Translations under genes and position numbers: made by a program
NCBI RefSeq assembly: GCF_002412335.2
Contig: NZ_NXIB02000013.1
Location: 23,522-63,375 of the forward strand
Length of the DNA stretch: 39,854 nucleotides
From: Tychonema bourrellyi FEM_GT703
Lineage (GTDB): Bacteria; Cyanobacteriota; Cyanobacteriia; Cyanobacteriales; Microcoleaceae
Direction of reading: 5' to 3'
The notes under the pieces: model-generated
Told to the model about the DNA's origin: nothing
Database searches by the model: none
The model's input: only the letters and a program-made list of their open reading frames with translations
Shown: piece by piece, positions 17,601 to 25,663 of the stretch
How the letters are laid out: the number at the start of each line of letters is the position of its first letter
How positions within the stretch are numbered: the first letter of the stretch is position 1

Positions 17601-19898
17601 TTTCGGGAAAGTTTGCTGCCAATTAGTTACTGCCTGTTCTCGAACGGGGCTATTACTCTTGGTGTCGAGGAGGGTGTAAGTCCCACCCGTTGCGACAGTC
17701 ACCCGCTTTTCAGCACTATCTAGGCTGCTGTTATTGTTGTCATCTACATAAACAACAAAGTTTTGGACTGGAGTTGTGACAGTTGCTTCCGTCCCGTCTT
17801 TGGCCGCATTGCCGTTGCTGTCGTTGAAAATTTGACCCGTAACGGTGGGGCCGTATTCGTAAGCGCCGATGTCAACCGCGCCGTTGACGCTGCGTGCAAA
17901 GGGCTGATTGAATTGAGTACCGCGTTGGTCTGTAGTAAGAGCCGCACCAGTTATTGCGTTGAGCGCAGTGGCTGCGTTGCCAGCATTGAGCGCAGTGCTG
18001 CCAACAAGTAAGGCATGGGTTGAAACAAAACCGCCATTATTTTGCAGGGGGCCAAGTAAAGCCGCAACGCCAATTAAGTTGTTGGCACCTGTTGATACGA
18101 CGTTACCTGTAATGTCAGGATTAGCACCGCCTGTATTGCCAGAGATGATTGTGTTGTTGGCGTTGAAAGTCCCAGCGTAGGAAACACCGCCGCTATTGGT
18201 GCTGGCAGTGTTGAGGGTAATGGTCGTATTCGCTAGGTTAGCTGTAGCACCTGTGTTGACAAAAATCGCGCCGCCTAAGCCTTGACCGGCAGTACCGTTG
18301 CCCCCAGCAGCACCACCTGTCACTGTATTAGCGCTAAAAGTGCTGTTGCTCACATTTAAAATGCCGCCTGTATTGAGGAAAATAGCACCTCCTAGACCCG
18401 ATCCACCGCCACCGCCAGTAGTTCCGCCAGCACCACTTCCGCCACCGCCACTAGCACCACCAGTGCTTCCAGCACCACCGCCACCACCAAAGCCACCAGC
18501 ACCACCGACACCAACAGTACCCGCAGCACCAGCAGTAGTACCAGTACCCGCAGCACCACCAACGCCACCGGGGCCTCCACCGCCACCGAAACCACCAGCA
18601 CCGCCAGCACCACCCTTACCACCGTTACCACCGTTACCAGTACCAACACCAGGGCCGCCAGCGCCACCAGTGCCGCCAGCACCACCGCCACCACCGAAGA
18701 TTCCAGTACCGCCAGTACCACCAACACTACCATTGCCTCCAGTGCCGTTGGTAGCTCCACCAGTACCACCAATGCCACCAGTGCCACCAGCGCCACCAGG
18801 GAAGCCTGAGCTACCACCACCCGCGGTGCCACCATCACCACCAGTGCCATTAGGAGTACCACCAAGACCACCAGCCCCTGCCGCACCAGGGGTACCGCCT
18901 GGGCTACCAGTGCTTAAGTCGCTGTTGCCACCAGCGCCACCGTTTCCGGTTGCACCTGCACCACCTGTTGCTTTATTGCTAGCAAAGGTAACGCTGTCAA
19001 TTTTGACAGTACCTTTGTTGATAAAAAGTGCGCCTCCTAAGCCAGCCGCGCCACCACCACCAAGAGTTCCCGGTTTGCCAGTTGCGGCTCCATTTTGAAG
19101 TGTGAGGTTAGATAAGGTGACTGTAGCAGTGGTGTCAACGAAAAATAGTCGGCTATTACCACCGCCGTTGATCGTAATCCCAGTTGTAGTGCTGCCAACA
19201 AAGTTAACAGGGTTAGTAATTACAGGCAGAACTTGTCCGGCACTGAAGGTGATAGGAGCAGTGATATTGATATCATCAGCATCGGTCAGGACGTTAGCAA
19301 AGAGGATGGCGTTGTTTAGGCTGGTAAAGTCTGTAGCGGTAAAGGTTCCTAACACACCACTATAAGCCTCTCTCGCCTCTTGAGAAAATGCCAAAGCCGT
19401 CTCTATCTTCCCCGTGGAAACTTCCAATTCCCAGTCTCCACCCAAGGCGGCATTCCCTGTCAAGTTATCGGAAGCTGCAACTTCTGCTCCGGTGAGCTGG
19501 CTCAGCCTTTGCACAAAAGCGATACCAGCTTCTGTGGCGGCGACGTTGCAACCGTAAAGTAGAATTTCGGGTTTAGCTGTAATTCGAGAGTTCGAGTTTT
19601 CCTCTGCTGGTAAAGCAAACCATGTTTCTAGCCGATCGCGATAAGTTTCAATATTACTCAGATTCAGTTCTGTTGCACCGATTTGGACGCTGGCTGCCGC
19701 ACCGTGAGACAAAATGTGGACGGCTGCAATGTTTTCCCGTGTTTTAAGAGTTTCTGTGATTTGCTCGATGCCGTCGCGATCGCCCTTCAGAAAAATAACT
19801 TTTGTATCGGGATGGGTGCTTTCTGTTAAAATTGGGTAATCTTTAACTTTTGAATCTACAAAAACAATCTGTTGGTTCCGTGTTTTGTCAAATTCCAT
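14682..19898 (-). CDS. Giant cell-surface/secreted adhesin: DUF4347, beta-helix, Gly-rich, SdrD-like repeats, RTX
   Basis: 1738 residues from ATG 19898, preceded by GAGGAG at 7 bp. No signal peptide. Order: DUF4347 (~10-190, HILSHG and LLYGCN); parallel beta-helix segments with NxTLxNGxA repeats; a Gly/Ala-rich stretch ([11 protein letters not shown]-like, bases ~18400-18970); a second beta-helix part with IGAYEYG; seven SdrD/CnaB-like modules (GxKFxDxNxNGxxDxGE); a PTPAP repeat linker (15490-15640); about 14 RTX nonapeptides; and a C-terminal block [20 protein letters not shown]4347 plus RTX fits type I secretion without an N-terminal signal (inference). Probable role is adhesion, motility sheath or predator/phage contact. 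Codon periodicity and repeats make it recombination-prone. Confidence 0.88.
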   Translation of the reverse strand: MEFDKTRNQQIVFVDSKVKDYPILTESTHPDTKVIFLKGDRDGIEQITETLKTRENIAAVHILSHGAAASVQIGATELNLSNIETYRDRLETWFALPAEENSNSRITAKPEILLYGCNVAATEAGIAFVQRLSQLTGAEVAASDNLTGNAALGGDWELEVSTGKIETALAFSQEAREAYSGVLGTFTATDFTSLNNAILFANVLTDADDINITAPITFSAGQVLPVITNPVNFVGSTTTGITINGGGNSRLFFVDTTATVTLSNLTLQNGAATGKPGTLGGGGAAGLGGALFINKGTVKIDSVTFASNKATGGAGATGNGGAGGNSDLSTGSPGGTPGAAGAGGLGGTPNGTGGDGGTAGGGSSGFPGGAGGTGGIGGTGGATNGTGGNGSVGGTGGTGIFGGGGGAGGTGGAGGPGVGTGNGGNGGKGGAGGAGGFGGGGGPGGVGGAAGTGTTAGAAGTVGVGGAGGFGGGGGAGSTGGASGGGGSGAGGTTGGGGGSGLGGAIFLNTGGILNVSNSTFSANTVTGGAAGGNGTAGQGLGGAIFVNTGATANLANTTITLNTASTNSGGVSYAGTFNANNTIISGNTGGANPDITGNVVSTGANNLIGVAALLGPLQNNGGFVSTHALLVGSTALNAGNAATALNAITGAALTTDQRGTQFNQPFARSVNGAVDIGAYEYGPTVTGQIFNDSNGNAAKDGTEATVTTPVQNFVVYVDDNNNSSLDSAEKRVTVATGGTYTLLDTKSNSPVREQAVTNWQQTFPKATATPYNTGIADSNSKDFGNFQSMTINGLIFDDKNGSGVQDSGDTGLDNIPVNLINSVTGATITTQNTTATGTYSFPNLGPLTDGATYRVREVVPTGSTKTTVDPADIPLQSGLTVAVPNFGNFKNITISGTKFDDKNGNSVLDAGEVAPATPFDIQLLNAAGAVVKTQTTATTGNYTFTDVGPGTYTLKEVAQTGWQSTLAPAGSITASSGVNITNTAATPTNFGNFLLGKIGGIKFNDLNKNGTQDLPAEQPLGGWTIYLDANNNGIQDVVPAETGTNAAVTDVTGKYQFTNLVAGTYNVREVPQTGWTQTTPLASAATPTLSGAFTIPVASGTDSQNNNFGNFKPNSISGIKFNDINKSGFLDAGEAGLANWQFFLDTNNNGTLDTDEPKADTDPAGNYKFLNLPAGTYKVREVPQTGWTQTTPNPADITVTSGQDIPNINFGNFKSSTISGQKFSDANNNGIKDTGELGLPNWQIFLDINQDGVFQQTEPTTITDTNGNYTLVNIPVGTYQVREVQQNGWTQTTPNPAPVTIVGGNSITGVDFGNFLPQPGTIRGLKFRDGNNNGTQDSGELGLPGFQIQLTNVTPGVVAPTPVTATTDNSGNYLFTNLTPGTYRVREIAQTGFTQSTPNPADIVLASGATVSNINFGNFPTPTPAPTPAPTPIPTPAPTPAPTPAPTPAPTPAPTPAPTPAPTPIPEPTTPLSPQTTDLVRPNDFPRVETPNQSASPIGGNVINGPNGDDTIVGSAARDSIFGLGGNDLIFGRQGGDYINGNIGNDTVYGGIDNDTLLGGKGFDLIFADRGNDIIYGNRGNDSISGDEGDDLSYGGKGDDVMLGGIGNDVLFGDQGNDTLCGGDDNDSLLGGSGDDVLFGDFGDDLLFGGLGNDTLIGGDGSNSFLLTDGSGLDTIVDFTQGVDVLVLAGGLDFGQLSFTQTNGSASISLAGTGEVLAILKGVRSSLLTAQDFNVLV

Positions 19899-20197
19899 GA
19901 TATAACTCCTCTGGTATACGCACATCAAATTGATAACACAAACCAAGCTTAGGAGCGATCGCTCTTTTTCCTGTGCGATCGCCCGTGCTTCCACATATGC
20001 TTATCTATTGACAGCCACGCATTTTTGTGCATTGCTACAATAATTTACTTAATTTGATTGCTTAGAAGTCTGAAAAGGGAATGTTGTTCCGGCTTTTACA
20101 AAATTATTTTATGGTACCTGCACGAAGCTTCTGATTTTAAAATAAAATGTTTATCATATTTTATAAACAATGTCAACCGAGTAATTACTGAGGGCGA

Positions 20198-20412
20198 TCG
20201 ATAGTTATTGGTTATTGGTTATTGGTAACAGGTAACAGGTTATTTGTTACTGGTTATTGGTTATTTGTTACTGGTTATTTGTTATTTGTTATTGGTTATT
20301 TGTTATTGGAACTAACAAGTAACCAGTAACAACAGTCAACAGTCAACCGTCAACAGTCAACAGTCAACAGTCAACAGTCAACCGTCAACCGTCAACCGTC
20401 AACCGTCAACAG
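20198..20412. repeat. Heptamer arrays (TTATTGG/TTATTTG)n and (GTCAACA/GTCAACC)n
   Basis: Two kinds of heptamer repeat follow each other between the adhesin promoter region and the NIL-domain gene. The rest of 19899-20417 is AT-rich and carries no gene or recognisable site. Confidence 0.9.
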
Positions 20413-20417
20413 ACTAA

Positions 20418-20777
20418 TTACCAACTTTCCTCAACAGGATTATTAGAATTGCTCCAGATTTCCACATCTAAATCGTTGAGATAAATCAGAGCACTGTCAA
20501 TCTGTTGAGTAGTACCGTTAAGTTCCAAATCAAACCAACCGTCATCGGAAGTTTTGACACCCAACAAAGCAGCATTAAAATTCACCGTCAAACCATATTC
20601 AGAAATCAGGTTAGAGATGACAGGTTCCTGATGGTATTCTTTGGGAACACGAATGCGAATCCGGGTTTGAGTTTGTCTGGTGTCGCCACTGTCGGATTTG
20701 GGAATGTCTGAGTCTTGCGTTTTGTGAAAATTGTCGATCGGCTCAAATTCAGATTCGCTAATATTCTGGTCTAACAT
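20418..20777 (-). CDS. Stand-alone NIL-domain protein of the sulfate transport operon
   Basis: 119 residues. An acidic, disordered N-terminus (~1-38) is followed by a NIL-type ferredoxin-like domain (RIRIRVPKEYHQEPVISNL, GLTVNFNAALLGVKTSDDGW, LELNGTTQQIDSALIYLND). In methionine ABC transporters the NIL domain sits at the end of the ATPase and binds the substrate as a regulatory sensor. Here it is a separate small protein downstream of cysW, in the same direction. A role in sensing sulfur compounds or tuning the transporter is inferred. The inverted repeat at 20826 lies between it and cysW. Confidence 0.8.
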   Translation of the reverse strand: MLDQNISESEFEPIDNFHKTQDSDIPKSDSGDTRQTQTRIRIRVPKEYHQEPVISNLISEYGLTVNFNAALLGVKTSDDGWFDLELNGTTQQIDSALIYLNDLDVEIWSNSNNPVEESW

Positions 20778-20825
20778 TTCAGCCTCCTAATGTTTGTTTC
20801 ATCTTACATCTTGCACCAAGATCTT

Positions 20826-20890
20826 GTAGGGTGCGTCGCTGCGAGATTTTCAAGCTTCAGACGCAGATTGTCGATAGCGACGCACCCTAC
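20826..20890. repeat. Inverted repeat GTAGGGTGCGTCGCT...AGCGACGCACCCTAC
   Basis: Perfect 15-bp terminal inverted repeats enclose 35 bp. The same kind of element (GTAGGGTGCGTC) occurs at 37352-37415. It lies inside the sulfate operon between cysW and the NIL gene and can fold in RNA, so it may set the relative expression of the distal gene. Confidence 0.9.
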
Positions 20891-20909
20891 TAATGACTAA
20901 CAACTGACT

Positions 20910-21785
20910 TTACTCAACTTCCTTAATGCTAGTTTTCCGTTCCAAAATCTCCTTAAGCACGAGCGTAACAACTGCTAAAAGACCGAGAACTACCGCAGCA
21001 GAAAATGCTGATTGCGTCGCGTACTGCTTGTAAGCATCCTCTACAAATAGAGGTAAAGTTTGCGTTTTTTTGGCAATATTTCCCGACACCACAGAGACTG
21101 CTCCAAATTCTCCCATTGCTCTAGCATTAGTCAAAATTACTCCGTAAAGCAATCCCCAGCGAATACTCGGAAGCGTGACATTCCAGAAAATTTGCCAGTC
21201 ATTTGCTCCCAAAGTTTTCGCCGCTTCTTCTTGATCGGTTCCCACTTCTTCCAAAACAGGAATCACTTCACGGGCCACAAAAGGTAAGGTAACAAAAGCA
21301 GTAGCCAGCACCATTCCAGGGAAGGCAAAAATCACCTTTATATCAGCAGCTTCCAGCCACGGCCCGAACCATCCGAGCCGACCGTAAAGCAGTACAATCA
21401 TTAAACCTGCAACTACGGGAGATATGGCAAACGGCACGTCTAAAATGCTGATTAATAGCGTGCGGCCCGGAAATTTGTTGCGGCCGATGACCCAAGCGGC
21501 ACACAAACCGAATACTGTATTTACAGGCACAACTATCAGAGTAATCAGCAGGGTAAGTTGCGCTGCGGACAGAAAATCTGGCGATGTTAAGTTAGCAAAA
21601 AATGGCTCAACTCCCTTTTTGAAAGCTTGGTAAAAAACGTTGATAGTGGGGATAAATAAGATAAGTGCAAGATAGCCGATCGCAATTCCGATTAAAGTTG
21701 GTTTTACCCAGGCTTTCTCCTGAATCCGACTAGAACCTGCGGGCGGAAATTTGTAATCAGCGGATGAATTTATCTTAGCCGTCAT
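20910..21785 (-). CDS. cysW: Sulfate ABC transporter permease CysW
   Basis: 291 residues with about six membrane segments. The EAA loop that contacts the ATPase reads [21 protein letters not shown], followed by [18 protein letters not shown], the CysW-type signature. It pairs with CysT in the plasma membrane to import sulfate or thiosulfate delivered by SbpA. It overlaps the cysT end by 11 bp, so translation is coupled. The ATPase gene cysA is not in this window. Confidence 0.94.
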   Translation of the reverse strand: MTAKINSSADYKFPPAGSSRIQEKAWVKPTLIGIAIGYLALILFIPTINVFYQAFKKGVEPFFANLTSPDFLSAAQLTLLITLIVVPVNTVFGLCAAWVIGRNKFPGRTLLISILDVPFAISPVVAGLMIVLLYGRLGWFGPWLEAADIKVIFAFPGMVLATAFVTLPFVAREVIPVLEEVGTDQEEAAKTLGANDWQIFWNVTLPSIRWGLLYGVILTNARAMGEFGAVSVVSGNIAKKTQTLPLFVEDAYKQYATQSAFSAAVVLGLLAVVTLVLKEILERKTSIKEVE

Positions 21786-22635
21786 AGCGTCTTCTCCATG
21801 CTTGTAATAGATTAATTGCGAACAGCATTGCTAAGGAAATAGCTAACATGACAGTGCCGATAACTGTTGCTCCTGCATAGTCGTACTGTTCCAATCTTTG
21901 AAAAATTAATACGGGCGCGATTAAATCTTTGAACGGTATGTTAGAGGCGACAATTACAGTAGATCCGTACTCGCCAACCGCTCGCGAAAATCCGAGGGCA
22001 ACTCCGGTTAAAATAGACGGAAATAATGGCGGCAAAACTACTCGCCAGAAGGTTTGAAATTGAGAAGCACCTAAGCACCAAGCTGCTTCTTCGATGTCTT
22101 TTTCCATCTCGTTTAAAACTGGCTGTACGGTTCTAACTATAAATGGCAAGGAAATAAATATCATCGCTATACCTACGCCCAAGCGAGTAAAGGAGATCTT
22201 GATTCCCAAGGGTGCAAAAAGTGAACCTATCCAGCCGTTATCGCTGTAAACTGTGGCGAGAGTTAAACCTGCGACGGAGGTGGGTAGTGCAAAGGGCAAA
22301 TCGACGATCGCATCGACAATCCGTTTTAAGGGAAAGTCGTAGCGGACTAAAACCCAGGCAATTAATGTGCCGAATAATCCGTTAATTAATGCTGCAATTA
22401 ATGCGGTAAAGAAGGTGACATCGTAGGCGGAAAGGGCGATCGGACTGGTGGCAATTTTCCAAAATTCGGCGGGGTTTGCTGTGCTGGCTTTCAGCAGCAT
22501 TGCTGCAACTGGGAGCAATAGCATTAGGCTGAGGTAGCCGAGGGTGATTCCCCAAGGTAGTGTGATTTTGCCGATCGCCCTTTTGATATTCTGAATAGGA
22601 GATTGAGGGTTATTGATTGGAGATGATACAGTCAT
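21775..22635 (-). CDS. cysT: Sulfate ABC transporter permease CysT (CysU)
   Basis: 286 residues, six membrane segments starting at [20 protein letters not shown] loop: [21 protein letters not shown], with [19 protein letters not shown] after it, typical of Cys[21 protein letters not shown] is also family-typical. It follows sbpA with a 225-bp gap that contains a repeat element, and overlaps cysW downstream. Confidence 0.94.
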   Translation of the reverse strand: MTVSSPINNPQSPIQNIKRAIGKITLPWGITLGYLSLMLLLPVAAMLLKASTANPAEFWKIATSPIALSAYDVTFFTALIAALINGLFGTLIAWVLVRYDFPLKRIVDAIVDLPFALPTSVAGLTLATVYSDNGWIGSLFAPLGIKISFTRLGVGIAMIFISLPFIVRTVQPVLNEMEKDIEEAAWCLGASQFQTFWRVVLPPLFPSILTGVALGFSRAVGEYGSTVIVASNIPFKDLIAPVLIFQRLEQYDYAGATVIGTVMLAISLAMLFAINLLQAWRRRYDG

Positions 22636-22755
22636 AATTGAATAGCCTTGAATTGGGAATAATTGCGCTCCGGGGCGGGTTTGACAGATCGTATTTAACG
22701 AAAACCAATCAAGCTAATACTATAGCGGTTCTCAATGGAGTGAAATCAAAAATAT

Positions 22756-22836
22756 GTAGGTTGGGTTGAGGTACGAAACCCAACTCTTAATTTCGAGTAA
22801 GGTGTTGGGTTTCGCTCTCGCGTCAACCCAACCTAC
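22756..22836. repeat. Inverted repeat GTAGGTTGGGTTGA...TCAACCCAACCTAC inside the sulfate operon
   Basis: Perfect 14-bp ends with a nested CGAAACCCAAC / GTTGGGTTTCG pair; same family as 9059-9149. Its position between sbpA and cysT suggests partial termination or mRNA stabilisation, giving more binding protein than permease (inference). Confidence 0.9.
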
Positions 22837-22860
22837 TTCGTCTATTTGAGAAACGCACTA

Positions 22861-24009
22861 TTACTGTTTAATTGAACCCTGGATTTTGTCAAAAACAGCT
22901 CCATCATCGAAGAATTTCTTCTGAATTTCTCCCCAACCTCCTAAGTCTTGAGCCGTAAATAAGGTTTTGATGGGGGGATATTTTTGGGCAAATTCTGGTT
23001 CCGCCGCTACTGTCGCATCTACTGGGCGAAATCCGGCTTTGGCAAATTCTCGCTGAGCTTCTGGGGTGTACAGAAATTTGACAAATGCTTCGGCGACTTC
23101 CTTCGTGCCGTGTTTGGTGACGTTTTTGTCCACAATCGCGATCGGATTGTCGATCGAAACATTCACTTCTGGAATAGTATAAGTCGGTTTTTCGCCTTTC
23201 TGACCTGCCAGAATAATCTCGTTTTCGTAGTTGATTAAGGCGTCGCCTTGACCTTGTTTGAAAAATACATCCGTGGCTTCGCGGGCATCTTTAGTCAGGA
23301 TGGGGACATTTTTGTAGACTTTAGTAGTAAAATCTAATGCCTTGGTTTCGTCTCCTCCGGTTTTGATCACCGAGCCCCAAAGTGCGAGGAAATTCCAGCG
23401 AGCAACGCCTGATGTTTTGGGATCGGCGGTAATTAATTTTACTCCGTCTTTGGCTAAATCTTCCCAGTTTTTGATGCCTTTGGGATTGCCATCGCGGGTG
23501 ACTATTGCTGCTACGGATTTGCTGACTATGCCTTCGTTGGGGACTTCTTTTTCCCACCCAGGTTCAATTAGTCCAGCTTTTTCGATTTTTGCAGTGTCGA
23601 GGGCGAGGGCTAGGTGTACGATGTCTGCTTCTAAACCGTCAATTACGGCTCTGGTTTGGGAACCGGAACCGCCGTAGCTTTGGTTGAAGGTGACGGTTTG
23701 GCCATGTTCTTTTTGCCATTGTGCTATGAATTTGGGAATTATGGCTTCGTGGGCGGCTTTGGTGACGGCGAAGGAAACGAGGGTTAATTCTACGTTGCCT
23801 TTATTGGCGGTTGCGCTGGGACTGGCACCGGGACTGGCTGCGGGATTGTTTGTGCCCCCGGTGCCGCAGGATGCCACGGCTACACTTAATGTGATTCCCA
23901 ATAAAAATAGCGACACAAAGCTTTTAAGCGAAGTCAATAATTGAGTTTTGCCAACGGGCTGCTGTTGTGACCAGCGAAGACGTTGAGTTAGGCGTTGCCA
24001 CAGGCTCAT
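22861..24009 (-). CDS. sbpA: Periplasmic sulfate-binding protein
   Basis: 382 residues. A basic N-region and hydrophobic stretch FVSLFLLGITLSVAVASC give a lipobox with C48. The mature protein is a type II periplasmic binding protein of the sulfate/thiosulfate class: ELTLVSFAVTKAAHEAIIPK, FNQSYGGSGSQTRAVIDGLE, ADIVHLALALD, LITADPKTSGVARWNFLALW, ATDVFFKQGQGDALINYENE and FRPVDATV. First gene of the sbpA-cysT-cysW-NIL operon. Regulation by sulfur starvation is expected from other cyanobacteria, but no operator was identified. Confidence 0.93.
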   Translation of the reverse strand: MSLWQRLTQRLRWSQQQPVGKTQLLTSLKSFVSLFLLGITLSVAVASCGTGGTNNPAASPGASPSATANKGNVELTLVSFAVTKAAHEAIIPKFIAQWQKEHGQTVTFNQSYGGSGSQTRAVIDGLEADIVHLALALDTAKIEKAGLIEPGWEKEVPNEGIVSKSVAAIVTRDGNPKGIKNWEDLAKDGVKLITADPKTSGVARWNFLALWGSVIKTGGDETKALDFTTKVYKNVPILTKDAREATDVFFKQGQGDALINYENEIILAGQKGEKPTYTIPEVNVSIDNPIAIVDKNVTKHGTKEVAEAFVKFLYTPEAQREFAKAGFRPVDATVAAEPEFAQKYPPIKTLFTAQDLGGWGEIQKKFFDDGAVFDKIQGSIKQ

Positions 24010-24113
24010 TATATTTGTTCCTTTACAAAAGTACGGTTATTAGGTCGGAATACCGTAATTTCCGTGTGAGATCCGATTATATACAAGTGCGAGTAAAATG
24101 ACAATAGGGAAAT

Positions 24114-24257
24114 ATGTTTGAGGCTGTGCATATTTTGCAGAATTACGTGAGTCGGGGAGATTCGGTGGCGATTAGTGGGGATGGTTTGACTTTGGCTAGC
24201 GGCTGCGATGATAATACGATTAAGATGTCGTTTCCCGACAATATTATTTTTGGGTAG
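24114..24257 (+). pseudogene. WD40-repeat gene relic
   Basis: The plus frame reads MFEAVHILQNYVSRGDSVAI, then SGDGLTLASGCDDNTIKM, after which it enters repeat DNA (FPDNIIFG) and stops at 24255-24257. SVAIS-DG-TLASG-DDNTIK is the core of a WD40 blade, usually followed by W. One blade survives, cut at a copy of the repeat also found at 1699-1734. Not expected to be functional. Confidence 0.55.
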
Positions 24258-24273
24258 GGAAACGGCATTGCCG
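24238..24273. repeat. Partial copy of the ACGGCAYTGCCGT repeat
   Basis: ACAATATTATTTT-T-GGGTAGGG and AACGGCATTGCCGT match 1699-1734 apart from one inserted T and a C/T change. It forms the breakpoint of the WD40 relic. Confidence 0.7.
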
Positions 24274-24371
24274 TGTCTGACCTTGCGGGGAGGGCTTTTG
24301 GGCAATCTTGAAAAAAACTTTGCTGAGGGGGTTGCGCTAATGAGGATAAGTTTGCTATATTAGTTTATGTT

Positions 24372-24444
24372 GCTGGTGTAACTCAGTTGGTAGAGTAGCT
24401 GATTTGTAATCAGCCTGTCGCAGGTTCAAATCCTGTCACCAGCT
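24372..24444 (+). tRNA. trnT-TGU: tRNA-Thr (anticodon TGT)
   Basis: Full cloverleaf: acceptor GCTGGTG/CACCAGC, D arm ACTCAGTTGGTAGAG, anticodon stem GCTGA/TCAGC with loop TTTGTAA (anticodon TGT), and T arm GCAGG-TTCAAAT-CCTGT. 73 nt with no encoded CCA. Followed at once by a terminator hairpin. Confidence 0.97.
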
Positions 24445-24450
24445 TTACTG

Positions 24451-24495
24451 ATAAGACCAAGGCTTGATGAAACTTCGAGCCTTGGTCTTATTTTT
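24451..24495 (+). terminator. Intrinsic terminator of tRNA-Thr
   Basis: ATAAGACCAAGGCT / AGCCTTGGTCTTAT give a perfect 14-bp stem with a 13-nt loop, followed by TTTT, 6 bp past the tRNA. Confidence 0.9.
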
Positions 24496-24693
24496 AGGTA
24501 TGAAGTGGGTCTAGAACCCCATACCCGTTTCATACCCAACTAAGCTCTTAAAGCTCGGCTTTATGATATAATGTCCTATCTTAGTAGTGTATAAAAAGTG
24601 CGAAGTAAAGCTAAGCTAGATAGGGATTTAGAGGTTGTTTGCTAGCTAGTAGGGTAAGGGTTCATTAGTAGATCGTGGCATTGGCTCGACTAC

Positions 24694-25416
24694 TTACACA
24701 TCAGGAGTAGAAGGAGTTACCTGTATAGACTCAATCGCTGGTGTTGCTGCTGCGGATAGTGTAAACTGGCTCACGTTGTAGTGTTTCTTTAAGTGTACAA
24801 AGTCCTCAGAAAAACCTGAAATGTATTCCTTAATGTATTCCTTAAAGATAACCACCACACGGTCTAGATCAATCTCCATTGTTAGGGAATATCCGCCCAA
24901 CTCTTCAGCCTTAGAATATCGCCCTTGCTGATAGGCAAAATATAAAAGCAACAACTTGATAAGCTCAGGAGCATAAACCCCTTGGTCTGAAAAGACTGTT
25001 ATGTGTTGCACAAAGGCATCGGATATAAGCCACTTGCCGAACAGATCGTACAAAGCCCTGCTTTCTATTGGTGAGAAATTCGAGTTTAAAGGCTTATGGA
25101 TTCGGTACTTAAGAGCCGACCATTCCGGGGTAACATCCCATGCCAGTGTAAAATCTGACATGAAGTTAAAGGTTGATACTGTCCTCCGTATTCCCTCCGC
25201 AGATTGATAATCAAACAGTAGTTGTTGACCTTTCTCACTTTTTACCAATGAAACAGAGATAATCTCGACTTTTGCGTTTTTAACTTTCTTGTATGTCTTT
25301 ACTTCTTTTCCGCTCTTTTTATCAATCTTTTTTGTGCAGGTTGCTGCGAAGATTTCGAGGCAAATTTCTTCGATAAATTCAGCAGTAAAGGATAGGTTTT
25401 GACTTCTAGGAGGCAT
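24694..25416 (-). CDS. Unrecognised protein beside tRNA-Thr, possibly horizontally acquired
   Basis: 240 residues, no signal peptide or membrane segment. The N-terminal half is Lys-rich with strands (KNAKVEIISVSLVKSEKGQQ, LLFDYQSAEGIRRTVSTFNF). The second half is helical (ESRALYDLFGKWLISDAF, LIKLLLLYFAYQQGRYSK, VVVIFKEYIKEYISGFSED), with a Thr/Pro/Ala tail. No family recognised. GCGATCGC sites, frequent elsewhere in this window, are absent from the gene and its flanks (~24500-25600), and A/T is higher. It ends near tRNA-Thr and its terminator; the 24492-24693 gap holds nothing recognised. The inverted repeat at 25450-25511 lies just upstream. A small genomic-island cargo or regulator is possible. 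Confidence 0.65.
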   Translation of the reverse strand: MPPRSQNLSFTAEFIEEICLEIFAATCTKKIDKKSGKEVKTYKKVKNAKVEIISVSLVKSEKGQQLLFDYQSAEGIRRTVSTFNFMSDFTLAWDVTPEWSALKYRIHKPLNSNFSPIESRALYDLFGKWLISDAFVQHITVFSDQGVYAPELIKLLLLYFAYQQGRYSKAEELGGYSLTMEIDLDRVVVIFKEYIKEYISGFSEDFVHLKKHYNVSQFTLSAAATPAIESIQVTPSTPDV

Positions 25417-25449
25417 GGTATCTGTCCTTGGTTTGTGAGTGTTTACGGT

Positions 25450-25511
25450 TTTCTACTAAGTTATTGTTAGTTAAGGTATGATTATTAGTCACGTTAACAG
25501 CTTAGTAGAAA
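25450..25511. promoter_or_regulatory. 11-bp inverted repeat upstream of the 24694-25416 gene
   Basis: TTTCTACTAAG (25450-25460) and CTTAGTAGAAA (25501-25511) are perfect inverted repeats around 40 bp that contain a second imperfect pair (TGTTAGTTAA / GTTAACA). It lies 34 bp before the gene start. It could be an operator, or the recombination/terminal site of a small element. Another short stem-loop (TTAGGG...CCCTAA) follows at about 25515. Confidence 0.4.
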
Positions 25512-25582
25512 GGATTAGGGCAACTTACCGGGTAAGCCCTAACCGTGGATAAAATAGATATTGCAAAAGAAATAGCTACTTC

Positions 25583-25608
25583 TGGGGCGGGCTCGCGTGC
25601 CCACCCCA
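25583..25608. repeat. GC-rich hairpin after the Xaa-Pro aminopeptidase gene
   Basis: TGGGGCGGGC / GCCCACCCCA with a 6-nt loop, about 55 bp past the aminopeptidase stop, in an otherwise AT-rich gap. Possible terminator or dispersed repeat. Confidence 0.5.
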
Positions 25609-25663
25609 CAAGAGTTTCCCGAAAAATAGGTGCACAAGTTAAATGTGCGACAAATTACAAGGC

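Noticed and set aside
18298-19098. Plus-strand Pro-rich frame of 266 codons
   Set aside because: It is the reverse of the Gly-rich block in the adhesin, with no ribosome binding site or known domain.
19899-19994. Upstream extension of the adhesin frame by 32 residues
   Set aside because: A strong GAGGAG precedes the ATG at 19898 and the extension has no conserved features.
24430-24444. tRNA 3'-end duplication marking an integrated element
   Set aside because: No second copy of the tRNA end was seen in the window and no integrase gene is present.
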